A program made the translations under genes and the position numbers. The notes under the pieces were generated by a model. It had not been told where the DNA came from. It did no database searches and saw only the letters and a list, made by a program, of their open reading frames with translations. From SpSt-333 sp040751955 (GTDB taxonomy: Bacteria > Bacteroidota > Ignavibacteria > UBA10030 > UBA8401), in contig JBFMFY010000004.1 of assembly GCA_040751955.1 (NCBI GenBank), positions 48,467-112,466 of the forward strand: a DNA stretch of 64,000 bases. The letters are read 5' to 3'. Of this stretch, positions 25,194-33,447 are shown in pieces (position 1 is the first letter of the stretch; each line of letters begins with the position of its first letter).

Positions 25194-26145
25194 TGTTGGA
25201 ACTCTTGTATTGTCGTCTGACAGCGCGCTCAGTGTCATCAACGGATTCAACGGTGGTCAGATGCATTTTCGGCGCGTGCAGTGCCGTACGATCGATGGGT
25301 AACATTGGCTGCACTGATTTTTCTGAACGATACTGTTTTGCTTTCAGCGCTTCCTGATGAACGATATCGAATTCGGGAATATCTTCATCCCATTCAAGCA
25401 GAGTGTTTCGTCCGCCGGTACGCTGAAATGCGTAGCGATACAATTCCCACACCGCGTCGATCACATGGTCGTTGTGCGTATCGAGGATGTGCGTTCCTTT
25501 GTTCGTATGTCCGGCAAGATGATACTGGCAGACAAGCGACGGGTCAATCCGGTCGATAAATTCTTTCGCATCGAAATCATGATTGTATGCGCTGACGTAA
25601 ATGTTGTTTACATCCATCAGCATGCCGCACTGCGACTCTTCCATCAGGCGTGCGTGAAATTCCCACTCCGTCATCGTTGACGATGCGAACTGCGCGTACG
25701 TCGAGACATTCTCCAGCACAAGCGGGCGCTCCATGTAATCCATCACCTGTTTTACTTTTGCAACGATATGCTTCAACGATTCTTCCGTGTACGGGATCGG
25801 CAGCAAATCGTGCACATTATGTGCATTGACGCCGGTCCAGCATAGATGATCGGAGATGTACGGCGATTTGACGCGGTCAGCGAGCGCTTTCAGCAGTTTT
25901 AAATATTCAAAATTGACCGGATCGCTGCTGCCGACAGAGAGCGAAACGCCATGCAGCACGATCGGGTATCGTTCTGCGACTTTATCGAGTACATAGCGGA
26001 CTCTTCCTCCCGATTCAAGATATGTTTCGGAGATGATCTCGAACCAATCGACCTTGGGATTGTTCTCTAAGATATAATCGTAGTGAACACTTCGAAGCCC
26101 GACGCCGAATCCGAAATCTGGTATGTTCCATTTGTTGGGAGTCAT
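25183..26145 (-). CDS. DUF692/MNIO multinuclear iron enzyme (BufB/MbnB-like)
   Basis: The product is 320 aa. It is the peptide-modifying enzyme of an apparent RiPP operon. DUF692 landmarks in order: GFGVGLRSVHYDYIL, WFEIISETYLESGG, VLHGVSLSVGSSDP with His65, ISDHLCW with His100, LVLENVSTYAQF with Glu145, LMDVNNIYVSAYNHDFD with Asp178 and Asn181, YHLAGHT with His209 and DTHNDHV with Asp222 and His224. These match the pattern of iron-ligand residues in this family, as in MbnB and BufB. Known members oxidise Cys in precursor peptides to oxazolone- or thiooxazole-type groups. It lies 76 bp downstream of the precursor gene and upstream of DUF2063. Confidence 0.93.
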   Translation of the reverse strand: MTPNKWNIPDFGFGVGLRSVHYDYILENNPKVDWFEIISETYLESGGRVRYVLDKVAERYPIVLHGVSLSVGSSDPVNFEYLKLLKALADRVKSPYISDHLCWTGVNAHNVHDLLPIPYTEESLKHIVAKVKQVMDYMERPLVLENVSTYAQFASSTMTEWEFHARLMEESQCGMLMDVNNIYVSAYNHDFDAKEFIDRIDPSLVCQYHLAGHTNKGTHILDTHNDHVIDAVWELYRYAFQRTGGRNTLLEWDEDIPEFDIVHQEALKAKQYRSEKSVQPMLPIDRTALHAPKMHLTTVESVDDTERAVRRQYKSSNNAL

Positions 26146-26150
26146 TTTTG

Positions 26151-26212
26151 CACCACCCTTTCCGCCAAAAAGATGGCGGACAAGTAATCCCCTCCTCCAA
26201 AGGAGGAGGGGA
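26151..26212. repeat. Strong hairpins between the precursor gene and the MNIO gene
   Basis: Two stems occur: TCCGCC.../...GGCGGA at 26161-26180 and a perfect 10-bp CCCCTCCTCC/GGAGGAGGGG at 26189-26211 with a loop of three A. The wording CACCACCC...CCCCTCCTC is shared with the repeat at 39769-39856. There is no T-run, so it is not a full terminator; it may stabilise the precursor mRNA or reduce read-through so that the precursor is made in excess. Confidence 0.7.
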
Positions 26213-26221
26213 CATTAAGAT

Positions 26222-26542
26222 TTAGTTGGGTTTCTTTGTGTCGGATGAAGTGGTATCTTTTCCGCTGCAGCTGTCCTTCCCGTTGCATCCATCTTTGCCT
26301 TTTGCTTCTTTCCCTTTGCAGCCATCCTTGCCTTTACATCCGTCCTTTCCTTTGCAGCCATCCTTCCCCTTTTTCATATCTTTTCCTTTACAACCGTCTT
26401 TGCCGCTGCAGCCGTCTTTCTTTGTTTCTTTTTTGTCTTTTGCCTTCACGGGCGCTTTGTCCTGTGCATTAGCGATCGCTCCGCTCAACATACCGGCAAC
26501 CGCAGCCGTCATGAGCAGTTTTGAGAATTGTGTGGTTTTCAT
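26222..26542 (-). CDS. Bufferin-like precursor peptide with seven hexad-spaced Cys
   Basis: The product is 106 aa. A signal peptide ends at ANA (about residue 26), then a Lys-rich linker (QDKAPVKAKDKKETKK). The core is a low-complexity repeat with Cys at 45, 51, 63, 69, 75, 86 and 92. Most units read KDGCKG or a close variant (KDGCSG, KDGCNG, KDSCSG); two units lack Cys (KDMKKG, KEAKG). AAAGGAG lies nine bases before the ATG. A secreted Cys peptide followed by DUF692, DUF2063 and DoxX genes matches the architecture of MNIO-made, copper-binding bufferins. The motif order here (D-G-C-K-G) differs from the EGKCG motif of HvfA. Function is inferred. Confidence 0.8.
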   Translation of the reverse strand: MKTTQFSKLLMTAAVAGMLSGAIANAQDKAPVKAKDKKETKKDGCSGKDGCKGKDMKKGKDGCKGKDGCKGKDGCKGKEAKGKDGCNGKDSCSGKDTTSSDTKKPN

Positions 26543-26692
26543 AAAAACTCCTTTTATAATTGATGAAATGTGAATTGGAAAACTACCGTGTAACAATGAT
26601 ACAACGAATGCAAGAGTAAATCGGATTGGTTTGTCCGCAAACTTAGCGTTTCTCAACAACACACGCAATCGTAATTGTAAAGAATCTTGGAA

Positions 26693-27208
26693 TTACGGAT
26701 GCGAGTCATTCATGCGCGTATAATCAACACCGACACTGTGGCATCCAATGCATCCGGCTCCCTTGTTTGTGACGGGATATGTCGGCGTACCGCTCGGACT
26801 TGTCTCTGCCCACACCCAACCGTTCGCATCGGCATTAGCATCTCCCTTTTTCTTGAAGAGGAAAACGTATGTCGTCAACACATTGTTGTTGATTAACTCT
26901 TTTACAATGAGCGACGAATCGGGAAAGACCGTTCCGGTTTTCACTTTACCGTTGGCATCAAGTTGCTGCGCGGCGATAGCATTGTACCGTGTGCGGAGAT
27001 GCGAATCCGGGTGTCCCGATCCGCCGTTTTTTGCAAGCGTGTCGGTCGAATTTTTATAGAATGTAAAACCGGCAGCGCTTTTTCCCATCATATACAGCTG
27101 CGCTTCGGTAGTGATAGATTGATTTGGTGTATCAGGTGTTGTGGATGATTCATCTTTACATCCAGCGAACGACAACAGAGCGATCAAGCAAATTGCCGCA
27201 TACCTCAT
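26693..27208 (-). CDS. Cytochrome P460-like lipoprotein
   Basis: The product is 171 aa. A lipobox (LLSFAGCK) gives a lipid-anchored Cys. The body has HLRTRYNAIAAQQLDANGKV and YVFLFKKKGDANADANGWVWAE, and ends with a single c-type heme site GAGCIGCHSVGVDYTR, the layout of cytochrome P460-domain proteins. A clear AAAGGAGAATGAT precedes the ATG. P460 proteins in other bacteria act in hydroxylamine or nitric-oxide oxidation or as electron carriers; the role here is unknown. It is 150 bp upstream of the precursor gene on the same strand. Confidence 0.75.
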   Translation of the reverse strand: MRYAAICLIALLSFAGCKDESSTTPDTPNQSITTEAQLYMMGKSAAGFTFYKNSTDTLAKNGGSGHPDSHLRTRYNAIAAQQLDANGKVKTGTVFPDSSLIVKELINNNVLTTYVFLFKKKGDANADANGWVWAETSPSGTPTYPVTNKGAGCIGCHSVGVDYTRMNDSHP

Positions 27209-27324
27209 ATCATTCTCCTTTTGGATTATAGTGATTGAAAAATGATACACAAGTATACGAGTAACCTGTCACAAAACTATCACGGTGGGGTAAAAAGAAT
27301 ATGTATAGAACAACCTTGCCAAGG

Positions 27325-28797
27325 TTAGAGTCTCTGGTGTACAGGCAATTTGAATGAAAACGCAGTCCCTTCGTTCACTTTGCTGTCAACATCTATTGTA
27401 AGTTTATGTACTTCGAGAATTTTCTTAACGATTGCAAGTCCAAGTCCCGCTCCATCGTTTTGAAAGATATTTTTCTGGCTCCCCTTATTGTAGCGGTCGA
27501 AAATATAGGGAATATCTTCGGGAAGAATACCTGCACCGGTATCCGAAATCTTTACATCGATAGCGTTTGAGAGCCGGTGCAATTCAATGCGTACAATGCC
27601 GCCGGCAGGTGTAAACTTGATTGCGTTATCCACAAGGTTTTGGATGACGCGGTCGATCAACGCAATATCCGCCACAATCATTGGCAGGTCTTTTGGGAAG
27701 ATGCACTGGAACGTAATCCATTTTTTCTCGGCGATGATGAGGTACTTCTGTCCGATATCCTGCACAAGTTCCGAGATCGAAAACGGTTCGGGATTCGGTT
27801 TCGTCTGCTTCGCTTCAAGCTTTGATAGTTCAAACAATTCTTCAACAAGTTTCCGCAATCGTTCAGTACTCGTGAGAACAGTCTTCAGATACTGCTCACG
27901 CTCTTCTTTCGTCAGCGACTCAGCTTTGATCATCAACGTTTCAATATAACCGTGGATCGTTGACAGCGGTGTGCGGAGATCGTGCGACACGTTGGCGACA
28001 AGTTCTCTGCGCAATGAATCCATCGTCTTGATCTCTTCCAGATTCTTGACGATTGTGTCTGCCATCTCGTTGAACGACGTCGCCAGTTCATTCAACTCGC
28101 CTGACGATGACAGATTGATGCGCGCGTCGTGATTTCCTTGTTGAAACTCGCGTACCGTGCGGATAATCGTTCGCAAATTTTTAGTGATGTACAATAATGC
28201 AATCAGGCCAATAAGAGCTGCGGCAACCAGCGTGATTGTCGTAGTTCGCGCGCCGATGCGGAGGATGTAACTGCCGATGAGCAGGTTAAAATTGCTGTCG
28301 AACTCCTCGCTACCCAGAATGACGTAGAGGTATCCGATCAGTTTCTCTCCGTCGGTTATTCTGGCTGCGGAAAAAGTCTTTTTAACGCCGAGTTTTTTCG
28401 GATCTTCCCCTTCAACAAACACCGGGGTTTTCATACCGACAAATTTCTTGATCGGTTCAACAGAAACCGATGTGCATTGGATGTGCTGGTTGGTCGGACA
28501 GTGGGAGATGATTGCGCCTGTAGTATCAAGCACGTACACTTCAATGCTCGGATTGAAAATTTTTTGAATGGTGTAAATCTCTTCCAGCCGCAGCGAATCG
28601 AGGCGGTGGTCAACAAGCGGTTTGTAATGATTCAGCATTCGCTGCGCAACGCGGGCGTTCAAACGCTGGTTTGCCTCCTGAAAGTACATCTCCGCAGAGA
28701 ACGCGACGACGTAGATGTACACCGCTCCCAAAACAAAGAGAAGGGCAACGAACGTCGCGGAAATTTTCCAGTAAAGACTGTGGAAGAGTTTGTTCAT
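27325..28797 (-). CDS. Sensor histidine kinase
   Basis: The product is 490 aa. Two membrane helices (about 12-33 and 180-205) bracket a periplasmic sensor loop. A HAMP follows, including RTVREFQQGNHDARI, then HisKA with NVSHDLRTPLSTIHGYIETL and the HATPase boxes NLVDNAIKFTPAG, DTGAGILPEDI and GAGLGLAIVKKIL. It is downstream of its response regulator gene (28848-29576), 50 bp away, forming a two-component pair. The sensed signal is unknown. It lies upstream of the cytochrome P460-like lipoprotein and the peptide operon; whether it controls these is only a possibility. Confidence 0.95.
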   Translation of the reverse strand: MNKLFHSLYWKISATFVALLFVLGAVYIYVVAFSAEMYFQEANQRLNARVAQRMLNHYKPLVDHRLDSLRLEEIYTIQKIFNPSIEVYVLDTTGAIISHCPTNQHIQCTSVSVEPIKKFVGMKTPVFVEGEDPKKLGVKKTFSAARITDGEKLIGYLYVILGSEEFDSNFNLLIGSYILRIGARTTTITLVAAALIGLIALLYITKNLRTIIRTVREFQQGNHDARINLSSSGELNELATSFNEMADTIVKNLEEIKTMDSLRRELVANVSHDLRTPLSTIHGYIETLMIKAESLTKEEREQYLKTVLTSTERLRKLVEELFELSKLEAKQTKPNPEPFSISELVQDIGQKYLIIAEKKWITFQCIFPKDLPMIVADIALIDRVIQNLVDNAIKFTPAGGIVRIELHRLSNAIDVKISDTGAGILPEDIPYIFDRYNKGSQKNIFQNDGAGLGLAIVKKILEVHKLTIDVDSKVNEGTAFSFKLPVHQRL

Positions 28798-28847
28798 TGT
28801 TTGATAAAGAAACTCAGCGATCAGTGGTCAGCACCAAGCATTCAGTG

Positions 28848-29576
28848 TTACGATTCAATTTCTTCAACTTCAGCAAACCTATATCCTACACCCCACGCTG
28901 TCATGATATATTTCGGCTTCGACATATCTTTTTCAATTTTTGAACGGAGACGATTGATATGTGAATTGACCGTATGGTCATACCCGTTGAACTGGTATCC
29001 CCAGACTAATTCGAGCAGTTGCTCGCGTGTGTATGTCTTTCCGGGATGTGAAGCGAATAATACCAACAGATCGAATTCTTTTGCCGTTAAGTCGAGCCGC
29101 TTTCCGTTCAACTGAACTTTGCGCCGCTCGCGGTCGATTTCCAGTTCTCCGAATGAAAGTACCGACGAGGTATCCCCCGATTTCGTCTCACTCTGCATCG
29201 CTTCAACTCTACGGAACATCGCTTTCACCCGTGCAATAAATTCGCGGACGCTGAACGGCTTTGTAAGGTAATCATCCGCCCCGACTTCGAGCCCGAGCAC
29301 TTTATCGAGTTCTTCCGATTTTGCAGTGAGCATCAAGATCGGCGTGTTGTTTTTTTCCGCGCGCACTTTTCTGCAGACTTCCAGTCCGTCCATTTTCGGC
29401 AGCATCACGTCCAGCACCACGAGATCGTACTTGTTCTTCAGGATGTTGCTGAATCCTTTTTCACCGTCATGCACGATCGTCACCCTGCAGTTGAGATCCT
29501 TCAAATGAATGTCCAGCAAGCCGGTGATATCTTTGTCGTCTTCAACGACCAGTACGTGTTTCATAAATTTTGGCAT
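28848..29576 (-). CDS. OmpR/PhoB-family response regulator
   Basis: The product is 242 aa. Receiver: VVEDDKDITGL with the acidic pair, the phospho-acceptor in LVVLDVMLPKMDGLEVC and the Lys in LTKPFS. The C-terminal winged helix has LTAKEFDLLVLFASHPGKTY, TVNSHINRLRSKIE and TAWGVGYRF. The ATG at 29576 has a weak AGGTG upstream; the ATG at 29564 (MKHVLVVEDD) is an equal choice. It is the partner of the kinase downstream. Confidence 0.95.
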   Translation of the reverse strand: MPKFMKHVLVVEDDKDITGLLDIHLKDLNCRVTIVHDGEKGFSNILKNKYDLVVLDVMLPKMDGLEVCRKVRAEKNNTPILMLTAKSEELDKVLGLEVGADDYLTKPFSVREFIARVKAMFRRVEAMQSETKSGDTSSVLSFGELEIDRERRKVQLNGKRLDLTAKEFDLLVLFASHPGKTYTREQLLELVWGYQFNGYDHTVNSHINRLRSKIEKDMSKPKYIMTAWGVGYRFAEVEEIES

Positions 29577-29633
29577 ATCTGTCGAGCACCTTTTTGTCCA
29601 ATGGTACCCAACATCGGTATTAAATTCAATTTG

Positions 29634-30659
29634 TTATTTTATCAGCACCATTGTTCGTGTCAGAGAGATTCCACTCACCGTCAGTTTATAGAAATAGACT
29701 CCGCTGGGAAACCGTCCCCCGTCAAATGATACCGTGTATGTTTGCGCCGGCTGCGGCTTGTCGATCAGCACTGCGATCCTGTTTCCAATAACATCGTACA
29801 CAGACAATGTAACGTGTGACAACGTCGGTACGGAATATCGTATTGTCGTTTCCGGATTGAACGGATTGGGAAAATTTTGATTCAGTTCGAATAAAGCCGG
29901 GAGATGCTGTTTGTCTTTATTTACCCCGGTCAACGCTGCATAGGAAATATATTCCGACTGGTACACCGTTTTTGTCGATGCACTTTGAATGAAGACGACC
30001 ACACCGGTCTTCGTAATATCGGAAACATTGCCGAGTGTTGCGGATGAGGCGATGACAGCGTTGTTCGACTGATCGAATTGAAATGATTGCCCCGCCGTAC
30101 CGGTCAACATCTTTCTCATCACAAAATCCTGCGGCGTAACGCCGTTGCGTCCTACGTACGATACATTTTCAACCGCCACAATGTGTGCAACGAGATCTGT
30201 TTCGTTGATCGTTCCTGTTTTCTTCATTGTTGCGGAGACCGAAACAGTGTTTCCGTTCCTGCTTCCGTTCAATGTTATTTCAATCGGACTTTCCACCGCA
30301 ACGCGCGCATCAAGGTTTGTGGCGAATGATGAATAGGTTCTTCCTTGATTAACGCCGTCGAAGAAAGTATTCGGTGTGGAGGTCGGTCCGTTGTAATATG
30401 AATTGCGGGCGTTCGGTTCCGTGGTATTTGCCTGCGATAGCGGATCGTCGCTGTACGGAAAAGTAGTGTGATAAAAAATAAATCTGAGTTTGCCTGCATT
30501 GGGACTTGATGACAAATAAGAATTCAATGCCGCATGGGCGGCGGGACAAACACCGCAATGAGAATTGGTGAACATTTCTACCAGCACTTTCCGTTCGGAA
30601 GCAGTTGTGTTGGTTGAAATGCAACTCAGAATAATAATGGCAGCGAAAATGCTCTTCAT
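29634..30659 (-). CDS. Secreted thioredoxin-fold protein with T9SS type A sorting domain
   Basis: The product is 341 aa. After a signal peptide (MKSIFAAIIILSCISTNTTA) comes an Omp28/thioredoxin-like N-domain with VEMFTNSHCGVCPAAHAAL, whose CxxC is in the HCGVC form (about residues 31-35). A strand-rich middle follows. The C-terminus is a T9SS sorting domain: NQNFPNPFNPETTIRYS, then VTLSVYDVIGNRIAVLI and SGVYFYKLTVSGISLTRTMVLIK. It should be exported across the outer membrane and possibly act on disulfides outside the cell. The start at 30659 sits 10 bp after the DUF6029 gene. Confidence 0.9.
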   Translation of the reverse strand: MKSIFAAIIILSCISTNTTASERKVLVEMFTNSHCGVCPAAHAALNSYLSSSPNAGKLRFIFYHTTFPYSDDPLSQANTTEPNARNSYYNGPTSTPNTFFDGVNQGRTYSSFATNLDARVAVESPIEITLNGSRNGNTVSVSATMKKTGTINETDLVAHIVAVENVSYVGRNGVTPQDFVMRKMLTGTAGQSFQFDQSNNAVIASSATLGNVSDITKTGVVVFIQSASTKTVYQSEYISYAALTGVNKDKQHLPALFELNQNFPNPFNPETTIRYSVPTLSHVTLSVYDVIGNRIAVLIDKPQPAQTYTVSFDGGRFPSGVYFYKLTVSGISLTRTMVLIK

Positions 30660-30669
30660 GATTCCTCCG

Positions 30670-32283
30670 CTAGATGATACTTCGTAATGAAAATCGTACC
30701 CCTTCAAATGGCAATTGGTACTGGCAGACGCCGTTCGAACAGACCTGTCCGCCTCGTTCCCTCCCGTACGACAACGTTGTCGTATGTGATTGCCCGAATG
30801 AATATCCGATCTCGGCGACCACCCAGTCTTTTCTTCCGGATGGATCCGCTTTGTCTGTCGTGTACTCGTATCGTACGGAGAGGTTCAAATCCGGCGACCG
30901 AGAAAGAATGGCCGTCAGAAGTTGGGTGAAGTACCGTTCGTTACTTGTATTGTAACTGTCATACGCAAATTCATGTTCTGATTGGACAATGACGGAATAC
31001 TCCCGCGTCAATGCATATTGAATCTGCACCGGAACGATTGTCGATTGCTGCGTGTGACTGAACTGCGCACCGGTGAAATCGTTGTACAGTACATTCACGC
31101 GCCGGGCAATGCCGGTGCGGACAGCCGATCTCTCCTCGAAATAATGTTCAGCATCAACAAAGGCTTCCCAGTACGGCGAGAGTCTTCGTTCTAGCGACGG
31201 TAAATAACCGAGATCTCGTTTTCGTTCAATGAATGAAAATGCTGCCGTATTGTAATCATAATAATGGTGCCTGCTTGCAACGCTTCCGTTGAGGCTTATC
31301 GTCGTCGAGGATGACGGTGAATAGAATCCTTCGATCTGAAATCCGACCTCATCATTGAAATCGACCTGATGAATTGCGCGTGTCAATAATGTGTAGTTGT
31401 GTTCTTTTTGTACAATCGGCGGATTTTGAAACGGCAGCATGCGTGTCGGACGCTCGCCGGCACCGCGATCGAATGGATCACGGATGTCGAAACGGTAATT
31501 TTTGTACTCTGCTGTAATTCCAAATCCCTTTCCGTTGTAAGAAAATGAACCGTACAACCCATCTCCTGTATTGGATCGGGCATCGGTAACGATGTTTGTC
31601 CATTTGTGCGCATAGCCGAAGAATCCGTTGAACGGTCCGGATCGGAACGAACCATATATTTCCGGAGTTTCGGCGGCGATCTCTTTGCTGCCGACAAACT
31701 GCGGGATGGTTCCATGTGCTTCGACAAAACTTGCACCAACGATTAATCCTTGTATCGGTTTCAATTCAATATTCGCTCCCCGAATCGAGTATCGTTCGTG
31801 ACGTGCGATTGTTACCGAGTCGCGGAATTCGAGCGTTCCCCCAAGGATCGTTACGGAAATCGAAGACGATTTGTATTGTGCTTTCACTCCGTCCATCCAT
31901 GTATCGTATGCGAGACCGCGGTTTTCAAAAAGATTGAACGCCAGTCCGCGACCGAATAGATCGTTGAAATTACCGGCGCGCAGCAAGAACATGCCGCCAT
32001 TGTACTCCACAAACCGCCGTTTTAATCCTTGAAATATCTCGCCGACCTCCGGCGGGTCGTCAGCGAGCAGACGAAAGCCGATGAGTAACGAAGGCTGAAT
32101 CGTCAAACGTACATCGGTAAGATTTTCAAAGTATGAAAAACGTTGGATCACGTTTCCGAATCCGCGCTCGCCGGTTCCGTATCGAAGTGTGTTGGAAACA
32201 GACGGTGTAATAGTTTGAGCCTTCATGATTACAACCATTAACACCATTGATGATACTCTGAAGATCGTTCGTTTATTCGCCAT
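30670..32283 (-). CDS. Outer-membrane beta-barrel protein, DUF6029-like
   Basis: The product is 537 aa with a signal peptide (FRVSSMVLMVVIMKAQ). The rest is rich in alternating strands, including LLRAGNFNDLFGRGLAFNLF, and it ends GGQVCSNGVCQYQLPFEGVR then a C-terminal RSII, the hallmark end of DUF6029-type barrels. It is probably an outer-membrane protein of unknown transport or anchoring function. It overlaps the TlpA gene end by 11 bases and is followed by the T9SS thioredoxin-fold gene, so all three are one unit; linkage with two thiol-active proteins suggests a shared export or redox task. Confidence 0.85.
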   Translation of the reverse strand: MANKRTIFRVSSMVLMVVIMKAQTITPSVSNTLRYGTGERGFGNVIQRFSYFENLTDVRLTIQPSLLIGFRLLADDPPEVGEIFQGLKRRFVEYNGGMFLLRAGNFNDLFGRGLAFNLFENRGLAYDTWMDGVKAQYKSSSISVTILGGTLEFRDSVTIARHERYSIRGANIELKPIQGLIVGASFVEAHGTIPQFVGSKEIAAETPEIYGSFRSGPFNGFFGYAHKWTNIVTDARSNTGDGLYGSFSYNGKGFGITAEYKNYRFDIRDPFDRGAGERPTRMLPFQNPPIVQKEHNYTLLTRAIHQVDFNDEVGFQIEGFYSPSSSTTISLNGSVASRHHYYDYNTAAFSFIERKRDLGYLPSLERRLSPYWEAFVDAEHYFEERSAVRTGIARRVNVLYNDFTGAQFSHTQQSTIVPVQIQYALTREYSVIVQSEHEFAYDSYNTSNERYFTQLLTAILSRSPDLNLSVRYEYTTDKADPSGRKDWVVAEIGYSFGQSHTTTLSYGRERGGQVCSNGVCQYQLPFEGVRFSLRSII

Positions 32284-32755
32284 GCGTCTGCAGCACTTTT
32301 TGAATTTCTTGTTCGAGAATTGCCTCGTCTCCCGGTTTGTAGCCGAGTGTCTTGTATACGATCTTTCCGTTTTTGCCGAACAGAATGCTGAAGGGAATAT
32401 TTTGAACGTTAAACCGCTGTGCTATTTCACCGTCAGGATCAAGAGCGATATAGAATGTGAATTGCTGTGACGAAACGTATGATGGGACTTTCGACACACT
32501 CTTTTGATTATCCTGATTAACAGCGACGATGGAAAAATGCCGGCTTTTGTATTTTTCCGACAGGGATTGCAGCTGTTTCATTTCGAGTTTGCACGGTTCG
32601 CACCAGAGCGCCCAGAAATTGATAAGAACCGGACCTTGCGCTGACAATGCTGCAATTGAAATTTCTTCTCCGTCAATCGTCTCCACAGTAAGATTTCCAA
32701 GTTCTTGACTGTGAAGAAAAAGTGTAGGGAGAAGGAGGACGTGCAATAATTTCAT
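32273..32755 (-). CDS. TlpA/ResA-like thioredoxin-fold protein
   Basis: The product is 160 aa from the ATG at 32755 (a TTG start seven codons upstream is possible). A signal peptide (MKLLHVLLLPTLFLHS) is followed by a thioredoxin fold with the active site FWALWCEPCKLEMKQL, and the usual INFW and PFSILFGKNGKIVYKTLG elements. Such proteins reduce disulfides or cytochrome-c precursors in the periplasm. It starts the three-gene unit with the DUF6029 barrel and the T9SS protein. Confidence 0.9.
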   Translation of the reverse strand: MKLLHVLLLPTLFLHSQELGNLTVETIDGEEISIAALSAQGPVLINFWALWCEPCKLEMKQLQSLSEKYKSRHFSIVAVNQDNQKSVSKVPSYVSSQQFTFYIALDPDGEIAQRFNVQNIPFSILFGKNGKIVYKTLGYKPGDEAILEQEIQKVLQTHGE

Positions 32756-32825
32756 TAGGTTTAATTTTTTAATCAACCTACTATGAAACTATCACAAATG
32801 TATCACAGAGGAATAAAAAATATCC

Positions 32826-33437
32826 TTACCGAAGAAGAGGAGCGAACCACGTGCGCATGTCTGCAAGGCACTGCTCGCCGATCTGGTGCGCAAACGGATA
32901 TTCTTTGTAGGTTACATGCGCATTGGTTGTGTCGAGAAGTTCTTTTGTTTTTCGTGCAGAAGAGATCGGAATGACAGGATCGTTCGTACCGTGCGAGATG
33001 AAAATTGAAAGTCCGTCAAGTTCGCGTAATTTATATTCGTGCTGAATCTGCAACGGTGCAAATCCGCTGAGAGCAAGGATTCCCGTGCAGAGTTTCGGTT
33101 GTGTCAAGGCAATGGTGTACGACATAATTGCCCCCATGCTGAATCCGAGCAGAAAAAGTTGATTGGTTTGTACTGTTGAGATAAACGAGAGTATTTCATT
33201 TCTGCTCTGCAGGAAACTTTCGTCATCAACGGTACCGTCGTCAAACAGTTGGAACCATGCGTATCCTCCCCAATCGAATTCGTACGGCGCACGGAGACTG
33301 TACACTGTCAACCTCGGATCGAGATATTTTTTTATTCCAAAGAGGTCATGTTCATCCGCACCACGTCCGTGCAGCATGATGAGTGTAGGATTGCCAGGCG
33401 CCTGTTCTTGAGAGGGAGAATGGATGGAGTGAAGCAT
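32826..33437 (-). CDS. Alpha/beta-hydrolase, phospholipase/carboxylesterase type
   Basis: The product is 203 aa without signal peptide. It has HGRGADEHDLFGI near the start, the nucleophile elbow LLGFSMGAIMSYTIAL (Ser in GFSMG), the acid in FISHGTNDPVIP and the His in YPFAHQIGEQCL. This is the complete catalytic triad of the small carboxylesterase/lysophospholipase group. Its physiological substrate is unknown. It follows MarC by 10 bp and probably shares its transcript. Confidence 0.9.
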   Translation of the reverse strand: MLHSIHSPSQEQAPGNPTLIMLHGRGADEHDLFGIKKYLDPRLTVYSLRAPYEFDWGGYAWFQLFDDGTVDDESFLQSRNEILSFISTVQTNQLFLLGFSMGAIMSYTIALTQPKLCTGILALSGFAPLQIQHEYKLRELDGLSIFISHGTNDPVIPISSARKTKELLDTTNAHVTYKEYPFAHQIGEQCLADMRTWFAPLLR

Positions 33438-33447
33438 CAGGACGTTC

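Noticed and set aside
26222..26542. Possible CRISPR array at the regular repeats
   Set aside because: The repeats are 18 bases, follow the codon frame, and code for KDGCKG hexads behind a signal peptide; there are no spacers or cas genes.
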